Shown: positions 1 to 5,792, numbered from the stretch's first letter. The stretch is DNA of 6,183 bases from Patescibacteria group bacterium UBA910 (GCA_002294445.1 DBEI01000039.1:1-6183); one strand, 5' to 3'. The notes: generated by a model not told the origin, from the sequence alone. Translations and numbers: made by a program.

Positions 1-1252
1 AGAGGTCTCTCAAATCATGACCGTCGATCGTAACCCTACCACAAGTTGGATCGTATCCCCGCAAGAGCAGTGTCATCAGTGTTGATTTTCCTGAGCCCGT
101 CCTCCCAACAATAGCTATGGTCTGTCCAGCATTGATACGAATGTTGATGTTACGCAGTATTTCTCGTGGCGCACCACTTGATTCTGGTTTAGCACCTTCT
201 TCGTCTTCATGTGCGGGATAACTGAAGTGCACATTTTCAAATCGGATGTATCCATGTAGTGGGTTGAGCACTTTAGGATTGTTGATCTCAGTAATTGCGG
301 GTATTTTGTCTATCAAATTGAAAAACTTCTCTACCGATGCGATTTCGGTGAGTACGTTTTGGTAGTCCAAACATATATTCCGCATAACAGCTCCGATCTG
401 ATTCACCCAGTACATTCCAGTGACCAACTTACCAATACTAAAGTAAGCATCTGTTTTAATGAGATAGACACCAACAATGAGAACCGATGCTCGATTGAGT
501 TCGATAATCAATGAGAGTGTCCGATCCCAAAACGATATATATGAGTTTATTCTTGTTGTACTGGCAGTTGAAGGTTGGAGATATTGCTCGTCATACCGAT
601 TAAGCATCGGTATTTCCTTGCAAAAGGATTTGATGAGACTCACTCCTCGAAGAAGCTCATCTCTTTGTTTGCTTGATGCAAGTTGCTTGTCTCTGCGCTC
701 CTTGATCATCGGGTGGTATATTTTTTCCATTCTCCATTGGAGTAATCCATAGAGGGTCATAAACGCTATAGTGATACCTCCGAGTATTGGAGAGAGGAGC
801 ACAAGGATGATACAACTCACTAAGCCTTGAACAGCAAGTGGTCCATATTGTTGAACCACCATTTTTGCAAGAACCTGCATCGAATTTTGACCATTAGAGA
901 TGATCTCTTGCGATAGACCTGAGTGGATGTTTTTGTGCTGACCAATTGAAAACGCAAAATAGCGATCGATGGTCTGTAGGCGCAGTTTCCTTTGAATCGG
1001 GAACCACACCTTGTTCATGTCGATCTTGTGCCTAACATAGTCTATGTATGCACTTATCACCGCCAGACCTAGGCCAATCATGGCCAGGGTTATTGTGTAC
1101 GTGAGAGGGACTTTCTGACTCAAGGAGTCGATGATTTTGCCGAGTAAAAACGGCCCAACCAATTCGATACCTTTCGTCAAAAAAATCAAAAAAATAACAG
1201 CGAGCAATTCACGTTTATACTCGCTGTAGACACTCAATATCCGCTTAAACAC
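1..1252 (-). CDS. ABC transporter permease/ATP-binding protein (type I exporter), 3' end cut by window edge
   Basis: This is a fused half-transporter of the MsbA/multidrug exporter type; as a dimer it would use ATP to move a substrate out across the cytoplasmic membrane. The 417 visible residues contain hydrophobic segments at about 16-41, 51-72, 139-154, 155-172 and near 255-265, then the start of a nucleotide-binding domain: an A-loop Tyr at about 345 (HFSYP) and Walker A GRTGSGKST at 383-391. The Q-loop, ABC signature, Walker B and H-loop would lie beyond the left edge. I chose the GTG at 1252 because AAGGAG sits 6 bases upstream; an in-frame TTG at 1273 is less likely. A stretch of about 16 mostly polar residues, rich in Asp/Glu at its start, separates the A-loop from the first NBD strand and is longer than usual. 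Sampled lines are richer in GC (about 42-50%) than the peptidase gene (about 30-38%), hinting at different ancestry. The family call is firm; the substrate cannot be told. Confidence 0.93.
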   Translation of the reverse strand, partial: MFKRILSVYSEYKRELLAVIFLIFLTKGIELVGPFLLGKIIDSLSQKVPLTYTITLAMIGLGLAVISAYIDYVRHKIDMNKVWFPIQRKLRLQTIDRYFAFSIGQHKNIHSGLSQEIISNGQNSMQVLAKMVVQQYGPLAVQGLVSCIILVLLSPILGGITIAFMTLYGLLQWRMEKIYHPMIKERRDKQLASSKQRDELLRGVSLIKSFCKEIPMLNRYDEQYLQPSTASTTRINSYISFWDRTLSLIIELNRASVLIVGVYLIKTDAYFSIGKLVTGMYWVNQIGAVMRNICLDYQNVLTEIASVEKFFNLIDKIPAITEINNPKVLNPLHGYIRFENVHFSYPAHEDEEGAKPESSGAPREILRNINIRINAGQTIAIVGRTGSGKSTLMTLLLRGYDPTCGRVTIDGHDLRDL

Positions 1253-1258
1253 ACATTT

Positions 1259-1264
1259 CTCCTT
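1259..1264 (-). promoter_or_regulatory. Ribosome-binding site for the ABC transporter gene
   Basis: On the minus strand this reads AAGGAG, six bases before GTG at 1252. It decides the start, because the nearby out-of-frame ATG (1256-1254) meets a stop after two more codons. It stands out because the larger plus-strand genes here lack a comparable site. Confidence 0.75.
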
Positions 1265-1292
1265 TTCAAACAACAGTCGTAATTCCGTCTAC

Positions 1293-1322
1293 ATTATACT
1301 ACTCTATTTATGCGTATGTCAA
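1293..1322 (-). promoter_or_regulatory. Sigma70-type promoter of the ABC transporter gene
   Basis: On the minus strand the -35 box is TTGACA (1322-1317) and the -10 box is TATAAT (1298-1293), with 18 bp between them. Both hexamers match the consensus exactly. Transcription would start near 1286, giving a leader of about 34 bases that includes the AAGGAG site. The promoter points away from the peptidase gene, so 1253-1369 is a divergent control region. Confidence 0.85.
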
Positions 1323-1345
1323 TGGTATGAAAAACTGTATCTATC

Positions 1346-1354
1346 TGGCATAAT
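1346..1354 (+). promoter_or_regulatory. Putative extended -10 promoter element of the M3 peptidase gene
   Basis: TGG followed by CATAAT forms an extended -10 (TGn plus a hexamer five of six to consensus). No convincing -35 lies 16-18 bp upstream. Transcription would begin near 1361, only about 8-9 bases before the ATG at 1370, with no Shine-Dalgarno between. The layout resembles those before alaS and the gene at 5799. Confidence 0.45.
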
Positions 1355-1369
1355 GGGCGCATACTATCT

Positions 1370-3157
1370 ATGAAAAACACAAAAAACACATTATCAACAG
1401 AATGGAATCTTGGGGTATTTTATAAAGATATTAATGATCCTCAGATGAAGAAGGATATGGAGCTTTCTAAAAAAGCCTATATTGCTTTTGCAAAAAAATA
1501 TACAAAAGATAAGTCATTTTTAAAATCAGATAAAGCACTAGCTGAGGCATTAATTCAATACCAAAAACTCTACGGTGCTCCAATGAGTAAGGTTAGTTAT
1601 TATCTCGCATATAGACAGGTGCTTGATGGAGAAAATAATGACATTCGTGCAAAACTAAATCTTATTGAGGCTGAACTCCGATCTATTTCAAATGAAGTTG
1701 TGTTTTTTGATGTGGAACTTTCGAAAATACCAGTTACTCTTCAGAAGAAGTTTCTTGTGAGTAAAAAACTTGCACCCTATCACTACTTCCTTGAACGTAT
1801 GTTTATAAAAGGTAAGCATGTCCTTTCAACTCCAGAAGAAAAGATTATGTCACTCAAGAGTCAGCCAAGCTACAGTATGTGGGTTGATGCAAATGAAAAA
1901 TTGCTTCAGGGGCTTATGGTGGAATATAAGGGAAAACAATTGCCGTATGCTGAGGCATATCAGCGTGTTCACGATCTCCCAACACAAGAAGAGAGAGCTG
2001 AGCTTGATAAGGCTACTTACACAGCAGTACAAAACATATCTTCTATGGCAGAAGTGGAGATCAATGCGATTGTTGTAAATAAAAAAATCGATGACACACT
2101 TCGTGGGTATAAGAATCCATATGATGCCACCATCGAATCATACGAAAATGATCCAAAAACAGTACTTAAGCTTGTTGAAGTTGTGACTACACATTTTCCG
2201 CTTTCGGCTCGGTTTTACGCTCTAAAAAAGAATATGCTTAACCTTACCAAGTTTATGTACTCAGACCGAGCTGCAAAAGTGGGGGAAGTACATAAAAAGA
2301 TTTCTTTCGAAGAATCATTTGCTGAACTACAGCGTGTATTTGGAAACACCGATTCTTTATTTCGAGATATACTCGATCGACTTGTATATAAGGGACAGGT
2401 AGATGTGTTTCCTAAAAAAGGTAAGAGGGGTGGTGCATTCTGTTCTCATGGTATAAACCAACCAACAATGGTGATGCTTAATCATACAGATAATCTGGAA
2501 TCTCATAGCACATTTGCACATGAGATGGGACATGCAATACATTCTGAATTATCAAAAAAACAAAATCCTTTGTATGAAGGTTATTCTACTGCAACCGCAG
2601 AGGTGGCAAGTACATTTTTTGAAATGATTGTGTTTTATGATGCGTTTGAAAAAATGAATGATGAGGAAAAGATAGTGGCGCTTCACGATAAAATCAGTGA
2701 TGATGCTCAGACCATTTTCAGACAGATTGCATTTTTTAATTTTGAAAAGGAACTTCACGCGACTATTCGAGAGAAGGGTAGTTTATCAAAAGAAGAGATG
2801 GCTCAATTGTATAGTACACACTTGAGTGCGTATTTAGGATCAGATGTTATTATTCCAGAACATTCAGGATATCAGTTTGCATCAGTCCCACATTTTAGAA
2901 ATTTCTTTTACGTGTATTCATACGCATTTGGACAGCTTGCAAGTAAAGCGCTTTATGCAAAATACAAAGAAAATCCAAAATTTATTGAAAAGATAAAAGA
3001 GTTTTTGAGTGCGGGTGGTTCGATGTCTCCAGAAGATATCTTTAAGTCAATTGGTGTGAATGTTACAAAACCTGATTTCTTTGAGAAGGGTATCAAAACA
3101 ATTGAAGATGATATCAATCTTCTGGAAAAGTTGGTTTCAGAAAAAAAGAAAAAGTAG
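1370..3157 (+). CDS. pepF: M3 family zinc metallopeptidase, oligoendopeptidase F type
   Basis: This is a 595-residue cytoplasmic zinc peptidase expected to cut short peptides, recycling peptides left by protein turnover or taken up from outside. The zinc site is clear: HEMGH has His384, catalytic Glu385 and His388, and the third ligand is probably Glu411 in AEVAS, the arrangement typical of oligoendopeptidase F. The N-terminus (TEWNLGVFYKDINDP) matches the family's usual WDLxxLY opening. The C-terminal substrate-binding segment has PHF (His508) and FYVYSYAFG (513-521), also usual. Length matches the family (about 600). There is no signal peptide or membrane segment; the protein ends in a Lys-rich tail. 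The ATG at 1370 is the first in frame and has no Shine-Dalgarno; the nearby extended -10 suggests a very short leader. The next gene begins 12 bp after the stop, so the two are probably co-transcribed. The family is certain; the exact PepF subgroup less so. Confidence 0.95.
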   Translation: MKNTKNTLSTEWNLGVFYKDINDPQMKKDMELSKKAYIAFAKKYTKDKSFLKSDKALAEALIQYQKLYGAPMSKVSYYLAYRQVLDGENNDIRAKLNLIEAELRSISNEVVFFDVELSKIPVTLQKKFLVSKKLAPYHYFLERMFIKGKHVLSTPEEKIMSLKSQPSYSMWVDANEKLLQGLMVEYKGKQLPYAEAYQRVHDLPTQEERAELDKATYTAVQNISSMAEVEINAIVVNKKIDDTLRGYKNPYDATIESYENDPKTVLKLVEVVTTHFPLSARFYALKKNMLNLTKFMYSDRAAKVGEVHKKISFEESFAELQRVFGNTDSLFRDILDRLVYKGQVDVFPKKGKRGGAFCSHGINQPTMVMLNHTDNLESHSTFAHEMGHAIHSELSKKQNPLYEGYSTATAEVASTFFEMIVFYDAFEKMNDEEKIVALHDKISDDAQTIFRQIAFFNFEKELHATIREKGSLSKEEMAQLYSTHLSAYLGSDVIIPEHSGYQFASVPHFRNFFYVYSYAFGQLASKALYAKYKENPKFIEKIKEFLSAGGSMSPEDIFKSIGVNVTKPDFFEKGIKTIEDDINLLEKLVSEKKKK

Positions 3158-3169
3158 TACACTAAATAC

Positions 3170-3592
3170 ATGTGGATTATATATGCACTTATCTCTGCGT
3201 CGTTTGCTGGAATGGTGGCGATTTTTGGCAAGCTTGGTCTTAAAAACGTAGACTCAACACTTGCAACAACCGTACGTTCATTTATTATGGCTGGATTTTT
3301 AGGTATTACAGCGTTTGCACTCAAAAAGTTTCAAGGCTTTTCTCTTTCATCATTTACAGGGCGTGAGTGGGCCTATATCGCACTCTCTGGAGTAGCAGGA
3401 GCGCTCTCGTGGCTTTTTTACTTTGTCGCACTTAAAAACGGTACAGCAGTGACTGTATCCGCAATTGATCGTTTAAGTATTGTATTTGTGCTTGTATTCG
3501 CAGCGCTCTTTCTTGGTGAAGGATTTACTCTCTGGAAGGTGATTGGAGTGCTTTGTATTGCACTCGGTGCTTTCTTGACTACATTGAAATAA
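3170..3592 (+). CDS. EamA/DMT-superfamily small membrane transporter (single-domain)
   Basis: This 140-residue integral membrane protein has five likely membrane helices at about 2-20, 31-51, 66-88, 96-116 and 121-139. The C-terminal part (LGE near 115-117, then WKVIGVLCIALGAFL) is the classic ending of an EamA domain. Family members are drug/metabolite transporters, and most carry two EamA repeats in about 300 residues. This one carries a single repeat, like the widespread stand-alone 140-residue proteins, so it should work as a dimer if it transports anything. The substrate cannot be told. The ATG at 3170 follows the peptidase stop by 12 bp with no Shine-Dalgarno, so expression probably depends on the upstream transcript. 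No terminator is visible right after the TAA, so reading may continue into the small ORFs and end at the hairpin at 3850. Confidence 0.88.
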   Translation: MWIIYALISASFAGMVAIFGKLGLKNVDSTLATTVRSFIMAGFLGITAFALKKFQGFSLSSFTGREWAYIALSGVAGALSWLFYFVALKNGTAVTVSAIDRLSIVFVLVFAALFLGEGFTLWKVIGVLCIALGAFLTTLK

Positions 3593-3609
3593 GTTTGTAG
3601 TGTTTATAC

Positions 3610-3726
3610 ATGCTTGTTGTTCTTTTCTGTGACTGGTTGCCCCGTGCACCAGTTTGGATTTGGTTGCCTGCGTGGCTCCTGCTACTGTCGGTAACTTGTC
3701 TCAAGGCGGTTTTTATAAGGAGGTAA
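3610..3726 (+). CDS. Possible small hydrophobic protein or leader peptide, 38 residues
   Basis: This short reading frame begins with ATG 18 bases after the EamA stop and ends in TAA one base before the next small ORF. The peptide begins MLVVLFCDWLPRAPVW and ends CLKAVFIRR. It has a strongly hydrophobic middle (about 13-30), four Trp, and a basic end, so it would be a single-pass membrane peptide. WLP occurs twice (9-11 and 18-20), from an exact 8-base direct repeat TGGTTGCC at 3634 and 3661. Its last codons (AGG AGG TAA) contain the ribosome-binding site of the next ORF, an arrangement expected for translational coupling. However, GGAGGTAA supplies a stop by itself, so the fit could be chance. 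There is no Shine-Dalgarno before its own ATG. I recognise no family. It may instead be untranslated leader RNA. Confidence 0.35.
   Translation: MLVVLFCDWLPRAPVWIWLPAWLLLLSVTCLKAVFIRR
3717..3724 (+). promoter_or_regulatory. Strong Shine-Dalgarno for the small ORF at 3728
   Basis: AAGGAGGT is an essentially complete match to the 16S anti-Shine-Dalgarno, ending three bases before the ATG (four bases from GGAGG). It is the strongest ribosome-binding site in the window and the main reason to accept the 36-residue ORF after it. Confidence 0.75.
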
Positions 3727-3727
3727 G

Positions 3728-3838
3728 ATGCCTGGAGGCTTCGTGATGTATTGCATCGCGGCAGTGTTGGGTCTCGGTGCTGTCGGATATCTCTTGTTTG
3801 AATGGAGGCAAGAGAAGGAAGGGGGTATTTTTGAGTAG
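3728..3838 (+). CDS. Small single-pass membrane protein, 36 residues, unknown function
   Basis: The peptide starts MPGGFVMYCIAAVLGLG, has one clear membrane span at about 5-24 with small-residue spacing (Gly15, Gly17, Gly20) that could favour helix packing, and ends in a charged tail with WRQEKE at 26-31. It looks like the small subunits or regulators that sit beside larger membrane proteins, but I recognise no family and assign no function. Support comes from AAGGAGGT just upstream, a start one base after the preceding small ORF's stop, and a terminator-like hairpin beginning 12 bases after its TAG. The sequence over 3661-3780 is about 52-57% G+C by line, well above the adjoining genes, as if this cassette had a different history. 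It may be transcribed with the peptidase and EamA genes, since no terminator intervenes. Confidence 0.6.
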   Translation: MPGGFVMYCIAAVLGLGAVGYLLFEWRQEKEGGIFE

Positions 3839-3849
3839 TTGTCCGTATT

Positions 3850-3885
3850 AGCGCGTATCACGATGTTTGTGATACGCGCTTTATT
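3850..3885 (+). terminator. Probable intrinsic terminator after the small ORFs
   Basis: Twelve bases AGCGCGTATCAC (3850-3861) pair perfectly with GTGATACGCGCT (3869-3880) around a 7-base loop, followed by a short U-rich tail (TTATT). The stem is strong and GC-rich at its base; the T-run is short, so efficiency is uncertain. It would end the transcript from the peptidase/EamA/small-ORF group and insulate alaS. Confidence 0.7.
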
Positions 3886-3892
3886 GTGACTA

Positions 3893-3906
3893 GTTTCGAG
3901 AGAAAC
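3893..3906 (+). repeat. Small inverted repeat GTTTC-GAGA-GAAAC
   Basis: A 5-bp stem GTTTC/GAAAC encloses GAGA, a GNRA-type tetraloop if transcribed. It lies between the terminator and the alaS promoter. Whether it is an RNA hairpin or a DNA site is unknown. Confidence 0.4.
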
Positions 3907-3908
3907 AC

Positions 3909-3924
3909 AGAGAGTAATCTCTCT
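3909..3924 (+). repeat. Small inverted repeat AGAGAG-TAAT-CTCTCT
   Basis: A perfect 6-bp inverted repeat around TAAT, about 30 bases before the alaS -35 box. The CTCTC arm could also pair with GAGAG at 3898-3902 inside the neighbouring repeat, so two alternative folds are possible. As it lies upstream of the predicted alaS start site, a protein-binding site is as likely as an RNA switch. No T-box elements are seen. Confidence 0.4.
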
Positions 3925-3953
3925 TATTTCCGAGACACGACGTCAAAAAAGGT

Positions 3954-3981
3954 TTGAATTTATCTGTAAGTATGGCATTAT
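3954..3981 (+). promoter_or_regulatory. Promoter of alaS
   Basis: The -35 box is TTGAAT (3954-3959). After 16 bp comes CATTAT (3976-3981), preceded by TGG (3973-3975), an extended -10. Transcription would begin near 3988, only a few bases before the ATG at 3991, so the mRNA would be leaderless or nearly so; no Shine-Dalgarno is present. The palindrome GACGTC lies just upstream at 3939-3944. Confidence 0.6.
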
Positions 3982-3990
3982 ACATTTATT

Positions 3991-5763
3991 ATGATGACAT
4001 CAAGTGAAATTCGCTCACGGTTTCTAAACTTTTTTAAAGCACGAGGACATGCGGTGCTTCCTTCAGCATCCCTCATTCCAGAAAATGATCCGTCAGTGCT
4101 TTTTAATACTGCAGGTATGCAGCCGCTTGTGCCGTATCTCCTTGGTGAAAAACATCCACTTGGTACGCGTCTTGCAAACATTCAAAAATGCGTACGTACA
4201 GGGGATATTGATGAGATTGGAGACAATACCCATGCAACCTTCTTTGAAATGATGGGGAACTGGTCACTTGGTGACTACTTTAAAAAAGATGCAATAGCGT
4301 GGAGTTTTGAATTGCTTACTAATAAAGAAATTGGTTTTGGGCTTGATCCACAGCGACTGTATGTAACCTGTTTTGAGGGTAATGAAAATGCACCAAAAGA
4401 TACTGAGTCTGCAGAAATTTGGAAAAGTATTTTTGATGCACATGGAGTGACCGGTGAACGTATCTACTTTATGCCAGCAAAAAACAATTGGTGGAGCGCA
4501 GGTGACAATGGACCGTGTGGACCAGATACTGAAATGTTCTATGACCTTACAGGTTCACATACGTCTGGAATGACAAAAGAAGAGTATCTAAAGGCAGATG
4601 ATAAACAGGAGGTTGTAGAGATTTGGAATGATGTGTTTATGGAATACCTTAAAAAAGATGGAAAGGTGGTAGGGAAGCTTTCATCTCAAAATGTAGATAC
4701 TGGCTCTGGTTTTGAACGAGTGACCGCGGTACTTCAGGGTAAAAATAATATTTTTGATACTGATATTTTTGAAGAGGTGATGAAAGAAGCGGGGAAGATT
4801 ACAAATAACCTCAAATCTCAGCGTATTATTTCAGACCATATGCGCACCGCTGTTTTTATGATTGCAGATGGGGTGGTGCCGTCTAACACCGATCAGGGAT
4901 ATATTCTTCGTCGGCTTATTCGTCGTGCAGTCTTTAATACAACTACACGAGTACTTTTAAGAGATTCAATTACTGCAATTGTAGATGCACTTCTTGCAAC
5001 ATATGGCAATGTGTATGAAAATCTTGTGCCACAAAAAACAAGAATTATCGATGAGATCGTAAGAGAATCAGAAAAATTTGCGAAAACAATTGAACAGGGG
5101 ACAAAAGAATTTGAAAAGATGGCTTCAAATGGAAACATTGATGCATTCGTATTGTTTTCAAGTTATGGTTTTCCTATTGATATGACTATTGAGCTTGGAA
5201 AGCAGAGGGGTATTGCTGTTGATGAAGAAAAATTTAAAGAAGAATTTAAAAAACACCAAGAGCTTTCACGTGTTGGTGCAGAACAAAAATTCAAAGGAGG
5301 ACTTGCAGGTACAGGTGAAATGGAAGTGAAATATCACACTACAACACATCTCTTGCATCAGGCACTTCGAGATGTGCTTGGTACTTCAGTACAACAAAAG
5401 GGCTCAAACATTACCGCAGAACGACTCCGCTTTGACTTCGTACATCCACAAAAGATGACTGATGAAGAAAAGAAACAGGTGGAAGACATTGTGAATGCAA
5501 AAATTGCAGAAAAACTTCCAATGCAGAAAGTGATTATGAAAAAAGAAGATGCTGAAAAGACAGAGGCACTTCATTTCTTTGGTGATAAATACGGTGAAGA
5601 GGTATCAGTGTATTTTATCGGTGACTCACTCGATACTGCATATTCAAAAGAATTTTGTGGAGGACCTCATGTGGAAAATATAGGAACACTTGGACATTTT
5701 AAAATTGCAAAAGAAGAAGCGGTGTCTGCGGGAGTGCGACGAATCAAAGCGGTGTTAGAATAA
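3991..5763 (+). CDS. alaS: Alanine--tRNA ligase, short form without the C-terminal C-Ala domain
   Basis: This class II synthetase joins alanine to tRNA-Ala in the cytoplasm. The aminoacylation core fills roughly 1-240: HATFFEMMGNWSLGDYF from His81, GPCGPDTE at 174-181, and motif 3 as DTGSGFER at 236-243. A tRNA-binding region follows (DGVVPSN...GYILRRLIRR, 293 onward). The editing domain that removes mischarged Ser/Gly is complete, with zinc ligands in HTTTH (His449, His453) and CGGPH (Cys556, His560). The protein ends right after this domain, at GVRRIKAVLE, with 590 residues against about 875 in E. coli, so the linker and C-Ala domain are absent. TAA is followed by another gene, so this is not a visible frameshift. 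The canonical LYDTYGFP segment reads LFSSYGFP (388-395), with Ser390 in place of Asp. ATG 3991 is the first of two adjacent ATGs and sits just behind its promoter. The identity is certain. Confidence 0.97.
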   Translation: MMTSSEIRSRFLNFFKARGHAVLPSASLIPENDPSVLFNTAGMQPLVPYLLGEKHPLGTRLANIQKCVRTGDIDEIGDNTHATFFEMMGNWSLGDYFKKDAIAWSFELLTNKEIGFGLDPQRLYVTCFEGNENAPKDTESAEIWKSIFDAHGVTGERIYFMPAKNNWWSAGDNGPCGPDTEMFYDLTGSHTSGMTKEEYLKADDKQEVVEIWNDVFMEYLKKDGKVVGKLSSQNVDTGSGFERVTAVLQGKNNIFDTDIFEEVMKEAGKITNNLKSQRIISDHMRTAVFMIADGVVPSNTDQGYILRRLIRRAVFNTTTRVLLRDSITAIVDALLATYGNVYENLVPQKTRIIDEIVRESEKFAKTIEQGTKEFEKMASNGNIDAFVLFSSYGFPIDMTIELGKQRGIAVDEEKFKEEFKKHQELSRVGAEQKFKGGLAGTGEMEVKYHTTTHLLHQALRDVLGTSVQQKGSNITAERLRFDFVHPQKMTDEEKKQVEDIVNAKIAEKLPMQKVIMKKEDAEKTEALHFFGDKYGEEVSVYFIGDSLDTAYSKEFCGGPHVENIGTLGHFKIAKEEAVSAGVRRIKAVLE

Positions 5764-5765
5764 TT

Positions 5766-5792
5766 TTGTACAATACGATTTTGTGATAGTAT
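5766..5792 (+). promoter_or_regulatory. Putative promoter of the PilM/FtsA-like gene
   Basis: TTGTAC (5766-5771, inside the palindrome TTGTACAA) could be a -35 box. TGA followed by TAGTAT (5784-5792) is an extended -10 matching consensus at four of six positions, with a short 15-bp spacer. Transcription would start almost exactly at the ATG at 5799, giving a leaderless mRNA. Only 35 bp separate this gene from alaS, so read-through transcription is also possible. Confidence 0.4.

Noticed and set aside
477..752. 91-codon plus-strand frame inside the ABC transporter gene
   Set aside because: It runs antisense to a clearly recognisable membrane domain and shows no family features or ribosome-binding site.
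2953..3324. 123-codon minus-strand frame across the peptidase/EamA junction
   Set aside because: It is antisense to two well-supported genes, has a low-complexity Tyr/Phe run from the complement of the Lys codons, and no start signal.
3866..3874. TTTGTGATA shared with 5781-5789 as a possible regulatory repeat
   Set aside because: Nine bases in two unrelated settings (a terminator arm and a promoter) is readily explained by chance.
3850..3885. Integron attC site or transposon end formed by the 12-bp inverted repeat
   Set aside because: No attC core consensus (GTTRRRY/RYYYAAC pair), no transposase or integrase gene and no flanking target duplication are visible; stem, 7-base loop and trailing T-rich bases fit a terminator better.
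3945..3970. tRNA T-loop-like GGTTTGAATT upstream of alaS
   Set aside because: No matching acceptor, D or anticodon arms and no CCA end could be laid out around it; it overlaps the likely alaS -35 box.
3593..3990. T-box or other tRNA-sensing riboswitch ahead of alaS
   Set aside because: No T-box sequence, specifier loop or antiterminator pair is visible, and the predicted transcription start leaves almost no leader.
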